A stretch of DNA of 64,000 nt, taken from NCBI GenBank assembly GCA_947652115.1, contig OX393561.1:41532663-41596662 (forward strand), written 5' to 3'. The position numbers were made by a program, and so were the translations under genes. Origin of the DNA: Blastomussa wellsi. Its lineage: Eukaryota; Cnidaria; Anthozoa; Scleractinia; Plerogyridae. The notes beneath the pieces are model-generated. The model was not told where the DNA came from. It saw only the letters and a program-made list of their open reading frames with translations, and made no database searches. Positions 1 to 13,500 of the stretch are shown here, in pieces (position 1 is the stretch's first letter; each line of letters starts with the position of its first letter).

Positions 1-3000
1 CTGCAAAGATAAAAGCGCTCTTTATCACAAATATCCAAATAGTTTTTGAGTCTTTCAAAGATAACAACAAGCCGGTTGACCGAAGATTCCATTCCTTGCT
101 GACCTTGTTAAAATTTGGTGCGAGCGGCCCAAGAGCCGAAGATCTTGGGGTGTTTTTATAGCGCGAGCTCTTGTTATAACCCTCTTGTTTCGTCAGGAGC
201 CCATTACCGGTTTTGTTGAATTCCTGCAGCATCGTATGCAAGGAATCGAAAGATATAAACAAACCAAACGTCTAGGGAATTTGCGAAGTAAACACCGCCG
301 TCTGTCGGGTTTTAAAACGGATCAAAGAGGGGATTTCTGTCCCTGGAGGAAATGGGCGTGAGCAAACGAAAATGACACTCATTAGAACAAAAAGTGACGA
401 TTGTTTAAACAAAGGAGTTTGCTTAAAATTGTTCTACTCTTTGTTTTGGCGATAAATCAAAATAAACAAAATAAGAACCATTATCGCATGTCCACATTGA
501 CTAGCTTACTAAACTGCACATACTGGTCTGCAATATTGGTGTTTAATACCTCCCATACGAATCGATATTTTGCATTTAAACGTCTAACGTGTTGTTTCAT
601 TCGTGTGGCTATACCCCGGGGCAAAAGCACACAAAAAACGACTTTTTGCAGGTATCGCTTTGCTCTTTCTGCATGTCCAATTGTTTCTACGCAGTATGAT
701 GCAAAAACTTGATGAAAATCGAAACTGCGCACTTGTAGTACTTAAAACGTTTCAGATCCAAAATTATCACTCCCGAAAAGCAAGAGATGGTAGAGCCCCC
801 TCTATTAGTATATTTTTAGAATAACTGGCGGTATATCAATATCATTTTGGCACAACACACCAAGCTAGAGAGCATGGAATGTCATTTTTTTTTATTGAAG
901 TTCCACAGGTCAATACCATAACCTTATTGCATGCCTGTTTCCTTTGTCTGTTCAACGGGAAACTGGATTACCTGAAAGTTCAAAATTGTGTTAATCGTGA
1001 AAAAACAACAATTAAAGCTATTGATTGCATTGTTCAAAGCTCCCGTTGTTTAGCTTATTCACACTCTGAACCTACAAATATCTATGGCAGCCGAACTGAA
1101 ACTGTACAAAATCGTTTGCTACATTTGTTTATATAATCACTCCGTATTTCCCATCTGAGTACCAGATTTTTTCCTTTGCTCTCGTGGTCTTCGCGTTAAT
1201 TTAAGTTTCGGTCGTAATTTTTTAAATATATTTTCACCAGCTTTTCAGTTCAGGCCGGTCCAAATTAACAGTTCTTCAGCAATTAAAATCAATCATAGTT
1301 TACCTTGGCCAATTTGGCCTTTGGCACTCCAATCGAACGTGTGATCATCAGATCTGAATATCATGACAGCAGTGGGCTTATCGCACAGCGCGTAGCCATT
1401 AAACATAAGCCGATTTTGCTCCAGTTATCTGGTTTTATTTGTTTTATCTAGAACAGAAAACATCTTATTGCGACTTGTAGATTCGAAACGTTGTTTATTT
1501 TCCTTTGCTGAGTAAAACAAAACTTCATTAACAATTTGGGCACGAAAGGGTACAGGAAGAAAACCTGTTCAATACTGGAAGCATACCTGTCGGGTGTTCT
1601 TTTATTTCATGATCAAAGCCTGGGAAAAGCTATTATTTGTCAAATTAGAGAGCACATTTCCATAAATGTATCATTCTCCTATCTAGCACGGCAAGGAATG
1701 GTGTTAAGAGCCGCCATGCCGAGGATATAAGCACTGACCTTGTGGTTTTTTAGGGCAAGCCGTGTGTGGGTGAGAATGTTTCACAATTTTCCAGAAATGT
1801 GGTTAGAAATCCCCTGAAAAACTGTCACAAAACCCACCAAAGATATTTCCGCCAAAGAATCAATTGATACCGACCCAGTATATGCTATAATTGTTATGAT
1901 ATCAAACACTACCTCTTGGAAGTGAGAGAGTTTTTTAAAAAAAAATCAGACATTGCTTGCCAGGAGGGCGTGTAAAATGTTCGAACTGGCTCTTATCTGC
2001 AAGAGTTTTCGAAATCCAATAACCTCAGTGACCGACGTGAGTTTTGGTACGTGACGTCGTAACTTCCGGCCTTCAGTATCTGCTTAATATCCATGCTTTC
2101 CGAACGAGCTTAAAATACACACAACAGGTCGAGAACAATGCTATAATGGAGTAATTGTTGATCCAGTGCATTTCATTGGATAACAGAGTGGATTTCTTTT
2201 GGTGTGGTAAAGTGATTACAAGGATATTACTGTTAACATACATGTTTACTTGTTATCAACCTGTGTGGCTTTTTTAATACGTTCCAACCAGCGATCGTCG
2301 AAAGAGATGATTGAGAGTTGACCCTAAAGGTCACAAACGCGAGATGTAAACACGGTGAAAATGCGTTTTATGTGCGAACAACATGACGACGTCCTGATGA
2401 CCTTTGATGCATGAATGGAACATGTAAAATGTCAAAGTCGCGCCATTTTGTCCCCGTTTGTATCCAAGAGCGAGTCAAAGCGCTGTGCATTTGCATAGAT
2501 TAGCGAAGGAATTAACACAAAAACGGCCGCATTGGGTGAAGAAAAGTTCTCTACCTCAATCGTCGCTCCATAACAACAGGAAACCGCAGAATTGTTTAGA
2601 GCGGAAGCGATCGAGAAATGCATGGCTCCACGCCAAAATCTTGAGAATGTAACGAGCTCAGAACAGCACAAATCATCTGATCTTTCTCTTTCCAATTGGT
2701 GAATGTATTTGGTGATTTGTTTTGTGTGACATGACATGCTTGACGAATCATGGATGTCAGATCTAATTAGTTTCTCTTTTTTACAGCCCACTCCCCACAC
2801 ATCAAGTAAAGGCGGATTTACAAAAAAAAGAGAACTTGAAAAGCCGGGGAGGTTGACACTTTTATTTGAAGAAGTGTTGACTCCTCCGCGTTGGAAGCAA
2901 GGTTGATCTCAATATATTCTCGTCACGTTCTGTTGATGCGGACACTCGCCATTGTTTGAAACTACATAAAATTGGATGTAACATGCTTGTGTTCTCGATA

Positions 3001-3380
3001 ATTTACAGCCGGTAGGCATCGTCAATACGCACTCCTGATTGGCCACTGTCCATGTTAAGTGGGATTTTGATTGACAGATAACTTGTGTAAGAATGAAATG
3101 GCCATGTGAGTTCTTTTCGCGCCACGCCTTCTCGTCAGATAAGAAGCGCTGTGATTGGCGCTTTTCAAAACGGAACAAAAGCGGCTAGTAGCTCAAAGGA
3201 ACCGTGTGTGTATGGAAGTGACGCAGCGAGTGATCACACACTAGTGAATCATAGAGAATCGAATCACATGTGCTCGCACAACGAAAACCATTCCTTCGCA
3301 TAGATCGCCAAGAACACAGTAATTACTGTGGCTTGCGCCCAGTTTATTCAGGTTCAATGCGATTTTTCTGCAACGCTAAA
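1..3380. other. Upstream intergenic region and TRIM71 5' flank
   Basis: I see no convincing gene in this stretch. The open frames are short, overlap one another on both strands and carry no recognisable domain. The last 350 bases before the TRIM71 start contain two TGATTGG blocks (about 3035 and 3150), which are reverse-strand CCAAT boxes, so the core promoter and 5' UTR of TRIM71 probably lie in roughly 3000-3380. I did not find a clear TATA box. Confidence 0.45.
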
Positions 3381-5720
3381 ATGGCCGAGGGCTTGGATAC
3401 GTTATTTGGGCAGAAGAAGGTGCCTTGTCCAAAATGTCATAACGGCTTCGAAGATCCAAAAGTTCTCCCGTGTTTACATACTTTTTGTAAAAACTGTCTT
3501 ACGAAAGCTGTGGAAAACGGTCGCTTGAAATGCCCAAAATGTCGCCAGAACGTTCCTCTTTCCGAAGCCGGAATCGACGGTTTGCCTACAAACATCTTGA
3601 ACAGTCATAATATTTTGGATGTGTTGGTGCCGAGTCAAGGTAACATCGAAAACAGCAGCTTGATCCGAGCAGTGATTCGAGATTGCAGTAACTGCAGTGA
3701 AGGATCAATGGTTACAGCGCACTGCAAAGACTGTAATGAATATCTATGTGATAGTTGCGTACGTGCTCATCAGCGAGTTCGAATGACGAAGGATCACCGC
3801 ATCATTTCGTTTATCGAAGAAGCGGCAAATATGATGCAGAGCAAAACAACCATCACAACGTCCACTTTAACAGCTTCCCCCACCACTTCAGTGTCACCAT
3901 TGGCAGCGATGGCCGATAGAACTTATTCCGAGGACTTAATTCGTTGTGCAAAACACGAAACTGAATTTTTACGGCTTTACTGCGAGACTTGCTACACTCC
4001 AGTTTGTAGCGAATGCACTTTTCACGATCATCGAGGCCATAGTTTCCAGTACCTTCGCGAGGCCGTCGAATCCACCAAAGTAATTGTTGGAAAGCTGATC
4101 GCGGATGCTAAAGTGGAGATTTGTAATTTGGAAGAATCCGTGAACTCTTCACAAGTGATAGCCGAGCAAGTGGAATACAAAGCACAGACGGTTTCGAACG
4201 AGATCAGGCAAACGGTGCGAAGGCACATGGCAGCCCTTGAGGAGCGCGAGAGGGAACTCTTACGACGCGTGGAAAAAGTGCGCCAAATCAAAGGTAAATC
4301 ACTTCATTTACAGATTGATGAACTTAAGACTAGCCTAGGTAAAGTGCTGAATGTTTGCGAATCATCGGAGCGATCGGCAGAACTCAGCACGGACCCAGAA
4401 TTGCTCGTAATCAAAAGCCGTTTATCAGAAACTCTAAACGAACTCAGAGCCAAGCGTGGCTTACTACATCCCCACGAAGATGACGCCATATTATTCACAC
4501 CTCCGGATCAAGCATTGCAAACAGCTATCAGTTCTCTGGGAATTGTTAGTAGCAGCGCGTTTGCTCCATATTCCAGCGCAACTGGGGATGGATTAAGACG
4601 TGGTATTCGCGGCAAAGTCGCAATGTTTATAGTACAAGCTAAAGACCATCAAGGTGAAAGCCGCTGTATCGGAGGGGACCCCTTGCGCGTTTTAGTCCAA
4701 GGTCCCAATGGGATCTTCTACCGAGCTGAGGTTAGCGATCGACAAAATGGAACATACACGGTTTCTTATCGTCCTCAAGTGACTGGAGAACATATTATTT
4801 CAGTGACTATTCGCGGCCGACACATCAATGACTCTCCGTTCAAAGTTGCTGTTATTAAGGGTCGCAATTACACTGGCGTGGGGCCAGTGACTCGGTTTTT
4901 TGGCTCAGAAGGCGAAGCTGACGGTGAACTTTGTCGCCCATGGGGCGTCTGTTGTGATACAGACGGCAATGTTATTGTTGCCGATCGCAGCAACAACCGT
5001 ATTCAAGTCTTCGATTGCTACGGGAATTTTCGTCTCAAGTTCGGATCTGCAGGCTCCAGAAATGGACAATTCGATCGGCCGGCAGGGGTAACTTGTGACA
5101 ATGATGGGCGAATTATCGTTGCCGATAAGGACAACCATCGAATTCAAGCCTTCAATGCCAATGGAACTTTCATTCTGAAATTCGGTGAGAAAGGTTGTAA
5201 GAATGGCCAATTCAGCTACCCGTGGGACGTGGCCTGCAGCAATGAAGGTAACATCCTTGTTTCGGACACGCGTAATCACCGTGTCCAATTGTTCAACCGC
5301 GAGGGCAAGTTCCTTGGCAAGTTTGGCTTTGAAGGCATCCACTGGAAAGAGTTTGACTCTCCTCGTGGCGTTGCGTTTAATCACGAAGGGCATATGATCG
5401 TCACTGACTTCAACAACCATCGATTGCTAGTGATCAGGGCCGATTTTCAGCACGCATGGTTCCTTGGAGTGGAGGGAAGCAAGAATACGGAGTTTCTACG
5501 CCCCCAAGGAGTCGCGGTGGACCAAGAGGGAAACATCATTGTCGCTGATTCCAAGAATCATCGTATTCAAATCTTCCAACCTAACGGGAACTTTCTGTGC
5601 AAGTTTGGAACACACGGCAGTGTCCCTGGTCAACTCGATCGGCCTTCAGGTATATGCGTAAGCAGCGATGGCTCCATCATAGTTGTAGATTTTGGCAACA
5701 ATCGTATACAAGTGTTCTAA
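3381..5720 (+). CDS. TRIM71: TRIM71/lin-41-like E3 ubiquitin ligase and RNA-binding protein
   Basis: The protein is 779 aa in one uninterrupted exon. Domains in order: N-terminal RING (first Cys pair at C16/C19, then the PCLHTFC block), two B-boxes (about residues 101-145 and 190-230), a coiled coil (about 230-360), a filamin/Ig-like domain (about 394-492) and six NHL repeats (about 500-779) ending in DFGNNRIQVF. The NHL region carries the TRIM71-typical blocks CRPWGVC, ADRSNNRIQVF, ADKDNHRIQ and SDTRNHR. Two B-boxes plus filamin plus NHL fit TRIM71 rather than TRIM2/3. In the family the RING transfers ubiquitin and the NHL propeller binds RNA hairpins and represses mRNAs in stem-cell and developmental-timing control. 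I chose the ATG at 3381 because it has A at -3 and G at +4 and directly precedes the RING; the frame is open back to 3270. Human TRIM71 is about 868 aa. Paralogues are common in cnidarians, so strict orthology is not proved. Confidence 0.9.
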   Translation: MAEGLDTLFGQKKVPCPKCHNGFEDPKVLPCLHTFCKNCLTKAVENGRLKCPKCRQNVPLSEAGIDGLPTNILNSHNILDVLVPSQGNIENSSLIRAVIRDCSNCSEGSMVTAHCKDCNEYLCDSCVRAHQRVRMTKDHRIISFIEEAANMMQSKTTITTSTLTASPTTSVSPLAAMADRTYSEDLIRCAKHETEFLRLYCETCYTPVCSECTFHDHRGHSFQYLREAVESTKVIVGKLIADAKVEICNLEESVNSSQVIAEQVEYKAQTVSNEIRQTVRRHMAALEERERELLRRVEKVRQIKGKSLHLQIDELKTSLGKVLNVCESSERSAELSTDPELLVIKSRLSETLNELRAKRGLLHPHEDDAILFTPPDQALQTAISSLGIVSSSAFAPYSSATGDGLRRGIRGKVAMFIVQAKDHQGESRCIGGDPLRVLVQGPNGIFYRAEVSDRQNGTYTVSYRPQVTGEHIISVTIRGRHINDSPFKVAVIKGRNYTGVGPVTRFFGSEGEADGELCRPWGVCCDTDGNVIVADRSNNRIQVFDCYGNFRLKFGSAGSRNGQFDRPAGVTCDNDGRIIVADKDNHRIQAFNANGTFILKFGEKGCKNGQFSYPWDVACSNEGNILVSDTRNHRVQLFNREGKFLGKFGFEGIHWKEFDSPRGVAFNHEGHMIVTDFNNHRLLVIRADFQHAWFLGVEGSKNTEFLRPQGVAVDQEGNIIVADSKNHRIQIFQPNGNFLCKFGTHGSVPGQLDRPSGICVSSDGSIIVVDFGNNRIQVF

Positions 5721-8454
5721 GAACTAAAAACAAACGCTGGGCGACGTGTAGTTGTGTTTTCACACTCATGTGAAGTAGATTTCAAAATATAAGACCCTTA
5801 TGCCCGTGTGATAAATTTTATTGTCCTAACTCGAACAATTGGAAGTTGTTTCCAAGAATTTATTGCATCCAAACGATGAGGACAAAATTTCCATGCTTCC
5901 AGAAATCAGTTGTTTTTTTTAATCAGTCGATTTCTTAATTGATAAAGGGCTGGCTAATCCTTTGCTTAAACAAGTTGCCTTTGGTTTCCACTGAATTTTA
6001 ATCTCTTGCTGAGTTACAATTGGGAAATGTTCAGGCTTTCTTCAAATCAAATTTGAACTTGTACTTTTGCTTCACATCGCCATGTCGTGGGCCCAACATA
6101 CACATCGTCCCTCCTTTATAACTGCAAATTTATTTCACATTTATAGAGCGAGTATACTTCATAGTAAATTTACAAATACGAGGCGCTTTACGAAGATAAT
6201 ACGCGCTTCTTGAAAGTATTTATTTGGACCATTAATCCAAATGTTGCATGAAATTAATGCATGAATGTTGACGAACTGCAAGTTCCTACCAATATTTTAT
6301 AGACTCCAAAAGCTTATAACCTATTTAACGCCACTGTCTGTTTGATTATTTAATGCGTTTCTCGAAAAAAACAGAAGCAGCTAAAATAGTTTACTATTTT
6401 TCTTTGGCTTTCCCTTGACAGTGGAAAGTGGAAGAATGATAGATAATTTAATTTGGTCGCTGAACTCAAACAGGCCGACGTACCCGACATCAAAAAGAAA
6501 AGGTGTGGAAGCTTTGAATAGAAGTTCATTTGGCATTCATTTTTTGAAAGAACAGCGGAAAAGCTTTTGGAATTAGCTTTTGCCCAGTTTTGTTAAGGGA
6601 AGGTATTGTTTACGCTGGACTGAATTTTTAAACGAGTTCTTGAAATTGTTGTGTTACGTTATCGGTTGACAGGTTTCCACGACTCGTGAAAGGAATTGCG
6701 ACTTTCCCTTTGGCCGTAACAAGTGTTGAAAATGTTCTTTCGTTTCTGAAAACATCAAAGCTTCTTTTTTAGTTACAATAACAACACAGAAAAGTTTTTC
6801 GGCGTTGCTGTGTTGTGAAAAACAAATTGCCGCTGTTTTGGAATTTCTGAACACAAGTCCCCAGGGGAAGTATTTTTGCTTCGTGGACAAAAAGAAGTGA
6901 CATTCACAATATTATTTAGATTGAAAAGGTTGCCAAAAGCAACGAGTAATTGCTGCCGAAAACGAATATCAACTAAAGATAATTTGGTTGACGCGTTCAA
7001 GCGCACTTGTTGTATAATTGTAGAGGAATTTACGCGCGCTGGGAATCAAATTTATAGTTGGTACTAAACCGTAGTTAGATTTTAGTATTTAGTAACCGCT
7101 GTCAAACAGAGCTAGAGTAGCTTTCAGTCAAAAGAAGTCTTTATTTCCCAGGCTAATAAAATCCAAAGATGTGTTATTTTTATCAGAGTAATTATTTAGC
7201 GCCATCATGTACAACTTACTGTACGATAGAGTATTCTTCACGTACCACAGAACATTTGTCAGATCAATTATTATCGAGAGTTCAACAAGTTCTTCTAAGA
7301 CTTTCTAATGCTAGTCATAATATTTCCTTCAAGATGTAAATGAGAAGTTTAATTATTTTCTTGGTGATCAAAGAGCGACTGCAGTTTTGTTCCAGTTGGA
7401 GAAAAGCCAACTAAAATTAATCGTTCCAAAAAATGGCACACGTTATCGGTGCGAGATATTTCTGAATTCTAAACATTAGCTGAAATCTCCAATGGTAATG
7501 TTCCGATCAATAGATTTAATAGCTACACCAATATTTTGCAGCAGTGTGAGGTTAATTTTAAATTATAGTAATATCCGTTCTCGTTTGCATTGAAGTTGAA
7601 GATTAATGGGTGGAATCGAAAAATTATGGGTGAATTATTGTTTCTATTTTTGTGAAAAAGACGGCAAAAGCTGGATAGTTTTGTTTACAAGTACTACTCT
7701 TAATCAGAACGCACCTAGAAATGAATGGATGAAAAGGTTTTCTGATTTAAAGAAATCAACAAATGACCACCTTTCATCTTAGCTGATTTTCAAAGAAATC
7801 AAGGTTTTTGATCATTAAAAATGACATAAAATGCAACTAAATCAAATCAGTGTGCCGTCCATGAGAAGTCACACCAATTTAATTTTTCCTGAAAATGCCC
7901 ATTAATGTTAATTGTAATAGGTTCAAATAGTAGTTCAAGTTTTGATGATTTCATTCTAAATTAATTCTGAAAGATTGTTTGAGTGTATTTTAATATAAAG
8001 CAGAGCAAATGCTGAAAGTTTTCCTTGCAATCCATGATATCCAAGTTTGAAAGCTTCCCAGTTTTCATTCGAGAATAATTTGTCTTTGCCCTATTTGAAC
8101 GTTTCGCTATTAAGCTATGTATCTGACCAACTTTTCTGTGTTTGTCAGCTTCCTCAGTTGTACTTTACATCATGGTGCATTAATGTTCAAACTTGGATCT
8201 GATGAATTGCAAGGCTTCATTAATATAATTGTGTCATAAAATACTGTTCAAAACAAAGACTGCTACATAATGTTACTTACAATATAGTCAGGATTGTTTC
8301 AAACTAATTTATTGAAGAATAAATTTATGCAATTTGAATTTTTAACTTGTTGTACAGTGTTCTTTATTGACATGATATTTGGTGATGACTGAAGCACATG
8401 TCTCTGGGAAATCAGTACTCATAAGATATTACAGGTTATTTCAAGCACAATCAC

Positions 8455-8532
8455 TCTCTCCTCCGCAGAGGCCCCTTCAGTGAGAAAAAAGGTGGAGCAC
8501 GGGGTACTTAACAAGGCCTCTGTGGAGGAGAG
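8455..8532. repeat. Short fold-back repeat (CCTCCGCAGAGGCC type)
   Basis: CTCTCCTCCGCAGAGGCC at the left is matched by GGCCTCTGTGGAGGAGAG at the right with one mismatch, with about 40 bases between. The arms form a strong hairpin and look like a small non-autonomous element. No target-site duplication was seen. Confidence 0.5.
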
Positions 8533-9809
8533 AGGCACAATCGGTAAATACAGCTAGTGATTGTAAGCACACCACTATTAAAGGCATTCTGCAAGAGTTC
8601 CAGTGTGCTTGTGAAATGCAAAGGTCCCAGTGCTTCACTCCCCCTGAATGGGACGCCAGTCCACGGGTTATTCCTCAGCACACTGTTAGGTTGCACCAAC
8701 AATTTGCTGGTACCAATAATTTATACCCCTGGGTGGGGAGAGGCACTGCGAGAGTAAAGTGTCCTTCACAAGAATTTAAAAGATTGACCCCTACCACATC
8801 TCAAACACAGACAGTTAGATAGATCCAGAGTCCGGAGCAATAACTTGTTACAGATGCCGATATACATGTATGCAGTTTCTCATAGTGGAATCAAAGAAAG
8901 CATTTCCTCTTTACCACACTTACGTTTATTATGTAATTCTGATGTCATTAAAAATTTTAAAAAACACGCTGCAATACAATTTTGATCTGGGGTTTGTCTC
9001 CGCTAAAATATATTTGGCACTTTGCGAGGAAGATGATGATGAGTGACTAGAAGAATTGCTGCTCCTCTAAATATGGGGGGGGGGGGGGGGTGTGCCACAC
9101 GCTAGGATATGGTTTTTGAGGTTCTTGGTCCCATGTAGGGTCTCATTCTTCCCCCGTTTGGTATTGTTGCTCCTCAACTGTCTTGTCTAAAATTGTAGTG
9201 CGCAAACAGAAAGCTAAACAATCTTTTGAGTATTAATGTTACAGGAATTAAATAACGTTGACCTGCTCATACCTTTATTAGTTTCATTTTTCCTTTAATT
9301 TTCTTGTTTCTTTACTTTTCGTTTGGGTCAGAGTAGTGTACTCCCCTCCCCGGGACAGATTGTTCTTCATTAGGGCCTGAGTTCAAACTCTACTGCAAGC
9401 ATGATCCTTTTGTGTGGGAGTCCTCCAATTGGTAGCCCCCCCTCCTCGTGATCTTTATCAGGTTGTGCAGACAATTGCTCGAATTTATTTTATACTCCCA
9501 GATGGAAAAAGGCATTGATTTGTAAAGGTTTTATCCATGGACCTTTTCATACATAGCACTGCATACAAAAGTGAAGCTAGTGTGCCACTCTAAAACTGAA
9601 AGGAGCAGCTATGCCGACTTTTATCAAGGATTGGTTTGCAGCAAAAGCAGGAAACAGATATGCTTCAGCAATAACTTCATCACTCACAAGCTACGGGCAC
9701 CCAGGGCACATTTGTCACTGATCAGCTATAGGGGTTTAATAACACAATGAACCCATTATTCTTAATTGCACCTACTACTGTCAATTATTTAAACGTTAGT
9801 TCATTTAAG

Positions 9810-9995
9810 CAATAGAGGACATTTTCCGCGTTTACATAGCCTCATCTAAACACAAGGGGGTTTGGGAGGATTCAAGACAGTTATGCAAACCTGAGAAAAG
9901 TTGAGGGTTTGTATAACTTTCAAGAATTCTCCCAAACCCCCAAGTGTTTAATTAGATGAGGCTATGTAAACACAGATTGAAAAAGTCCTCTATTG
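9810..9995. repeat. 186-bp fold-back element
   Basis: The ends are inverted copies (CAATAGAGGAC at the left, GTCCTCTATTG at the right) and the arms continue inward through TTTACATAGCCTCATCT and GGGGGTTTGGGAG with small indels. It looks like a MITE. I found no flanking direct repeat. Confidence 0.6.
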
Positions 9996-10595
9996 TGTTT
10001 ATAAAATATCTCTTAAAAATACGCATGGAACTAAAACATCACAACCGTGCATCGCGTACCATCACATCGTGCCGGGTGTTTTTTCGCTGTGTGTTGGACG
10101 AAGGTTTGCTTGCACCGACATTTTGTATATTAAACAGAAAAAATTTTTATTCAATAGACAATGGCGGAAGGTGGTTTTGGCATCTAAACACACCAATTGA
10201 GCAATGAGAGTGGGCATAGTATCTCAGTTATTTTATAAATTAATTTGGTGGTATGGTCATACATCCACCATAAATAATAATTATTATATTGACTTGATCT
10301 GTGTAACCTCAAGACCTTCAAGTTCAACCAGAACTTGAGAGGTTTTTTAGTTTTGACTTTGCTCAACCCTGAAGTAATCAAGGAAAACTTTAACACTCGT
10401 TCAACCTTGAATATCGACAAGATCTTGAACACCATATTCTATACTGTTTTTAGTTCAACTCGTAGTCAACCATAACCTATTGAGCAGTTAAACCATAAGT
10501 GCAGAGAGAGTTGCCTGTCCACTGTTGTTTCTGGAAGGCGAAAGGTTCAAATTTCAACAGTCCATCATCCCGAATTTTGAAGCAATTATCTGCTG

Positions 10596-13500
10596 TCATA
10601 TCTCAATGTTTGTGAAATTATCTAGGAGAGTTCTGTCAATGCGATAAATCATAGCTCTCAACTGTCTCCCAGGTCCTGCTTCATAGATTCTACTGCTCCT
10701 TGTCCGTCCTTTGAATATGTTTTGGACTGTCTTCATCCAGTTTACAGGCTCAACCAACTGTCGCACAAGTAAGCTGTGAGAAAAAAATGGAAATTTATTA
10801 TTAGAATATTAAATCAAAAACTTTTATTAACCCTAGCTTCTTTTACTTACACCAAGAAAGCACATGATTTAAGTTTATTTTAAAACCAAATTATTAATAA
10901 TAATTAATAGCATTAATGATTGTCTCATGACGCAAAGTCACTTGAGATGTCAATTGCAAGATTTTGACTCCTTATCGCAAGCCTTCATCAGGCGATGTGG
11001 TCAAATGACCATACCAACGGTAACCTTTTCCATGATCAAAAATTAAACCAAATATTAAATTTTAAGGTTCTATGTGCCCTGAGGGACGAGGAGGATGGGT
11101 GAAGGTGAATATTAAATTTTCTAACAAATCAAAATGTTGCCTAATGAATGCGACAGTATTATAACGCCACAAGTAATTTTTGGGTGTTGGCATGCATGCT
11201 TGAGTCATCATGTCACACTCTGAAGATATTGTCCTTCAAAATCCCCCAAAACAGTAGCAAATACACAATAAAATTAGTGAAAGCGATAGGGAAGGAAAAG
11301 TGGAGGATGACACAATTTGTAAAATATGTACCAGGTGGCATATCATTGACCTTTCATGGCATTTTTAGTTTTGAACATTGTTATTTTTTATTTCATGCTC
11401 GGTGTATGGTGAAATTTATTCGGATGAGCAATGTAGATTGCCAAGAAAATGCAAATTTAAATCTAAAAATCTAAAGGACAACTCATTGAAGAACCTTCAA
11501 ATCTACCCAGAAAAACTGAAAACGATTAAAGGGCACTTGACAAATAAGGGTAAACCTTTGCACAACTTGCTACATCCTTTAGGATTTTAAAACACCCATG
11601 GAAATAAGCCATATGTTTGACTTGGCTTGGCTAAGCTATTTTTCAGATTTCAAGAACAATATTATAAGATTCTAATCTTAGATAAGCCAAACAAGTCTTT
11701 TGGAGTGGCGCTTGTAAAATGCAAAGATTTGATAAATCATTTAATTTTTAATGAATACAGCTTTCGATCAATACCACATTAACATAAGTTAGAGTTTTTG
11801 GGTGATCAAGAGTCTAAATTTCATTTTAGCTGGGTGGATATTTCTTGAGTTCAATTAAATCATCATTCTGAAGGCATTCTCAGTTAAAGGTGTCACAGTT
11901 TACATCAAAGTAACAAATTGAAAAAATAAAACATTGTTTGTAGATGGTACATGGCAAGCTTGTTTGTGGAACTTTTCTTTTCACAACATGATTTGTAAAT
12001 TGCCACGAGTCAAATCTTGTGCATTTCAATCACCAGTCAACATGTGTCCTATTCACCCTTACCCTCAAACTCAAAGGTTCTTGCATTTTTAATAAATACA
12101 GTCAACCCACACAACTGTACCATTATAAATGCTTCAGAGGCAAACTCTGTGTGATAAACTAGCATCCCAGCGAAGAGAATTTGAAATGAGAACACTCTGG
12201 AATGCCCTAGCTGGTTACTGTTACAGAAACAAGAGGTAAAAACTGTTCTGATCAACTGAAAGGCTTCATACCTAAAGTTGTGGCTTACTCAGTGCAGTGT
12301 TGTGACTGTCACAGGCATTACTTCCAAAACTGTATTCACACCAACGGAAACCTACAAATTTTTCAAGTTCTGTCCAAGTGGCTTGAAAATTTCACTAAAA
12401 TAATAAGTAAACGATATCCTACTTCTTTCAACAAGTAAATCATTATCTTCCTCTTGAAGTTCTAGTCACGATTTTAATGCCATTTTAAAACGAAAGTAGA
12501 AACATCCCTGTGATGCATTTTTAGAGACAGATCGAAAATCCATGGGACGCTTTTCAGTTAATAGAAGCTGCATAATAAGGATAAAAAATCCTTTGATAGA
12601 AACTGTTTATACAATGTTTTTGCAGGCGGATGGCCAAGATCGAGATTAGTGCCAACTTGAAAATGTCTCATCCCTCTGTTCTGAATTAACTTGATATAAA
12701 ATTAGTGATTTAGAAATGATTTGAGTATTGACGGCGTGTTAGAAGTTTAAATTTAGCTAATTCTGACCAAAATTTGTGATAAACGCTGTGATACTTCCCC
12801 TTTAACGAATAAACTTGCCTTTTTATCTGATCAGGGTTGTTGAAGGGTTCACTACTTGTTCCTGAGTACACTGTACATTTGGGTGTTTGTATGATTACAG
12901 AATCCAGTACTTTCCTAAGCGGATCCTGTGCAGGCTTCATCAGTTTGGTATGAAATGCACCACTAACAGGAATAAGCTGAGATCTCTTGATTCTGTGCTG
13001 AAGGGTAAAAAAAAAAAGAAATAATTTAAAATATTTTTTTTTTACAGAGAGGGCAAAATTACTGCGATCTTGAGATATTGATATTCAGCTCTTTTTGAAG
13101 CCAACAGAATAAATGTTATTTTGGAAATATTTGCTTGTGGTGCTATGTAATGTAAGGTTTAAAATATATTTGGAAAATTATCTTTAGAGTCTATGAAAAT
13201 TAAGTTTTAGGACAACTTCTAAATATTAGGAGGTCTTTGGGTAAACTTCAGGAATGCTTTTTGTCTAAATCAGTATGTTTGAAAGACAGTTTGATGTTCC
13301 TAACTTGTTTCAGAATGTTTGTCAGATATTTAATGCCCAAAACAGCAATCATATTGTTTGATTGGTCATGCTGTGTGATGATGAAGGAAAAGAGTTTCAA
13401 CAGAAGATCAGCTTTCCTCAGTAAAGAGTCTGAGTTTGGTTTGTGGTCAATATAGACCTAAAACGCACCTTAGCCTTTCCAAACTCCAAGATGTACTGTA

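Larger units (their letters stand above)
5721..10595. other. Intergenic region between TRIM71 and MCAT 3' ends
   Basis: These two genes converge across nearly 5 kb with no credible coding exon. The DNA is AT-rich. Recognisable items are a short fold-back near 8455-8532, a SINE-like fragment near 8620-8790, a G run at about 9076-9090, and a large imperfect inverted repeat at 9810-9995. I see nothing else I can name. Confidence 0.5.

Noticed and set aside
2432..2800. 122-codon minus-strand frame upstream of TRIM71
   Set aside because: Overlapped by another frame on the opposite strand, no domain and no supporting splice signals.
4905..5420. 171-codon minus-strand frame inside TRIM71
   Set aside because: Shadow of the NHL repeats, whose regular codon pattern leaves the antisense frame open.
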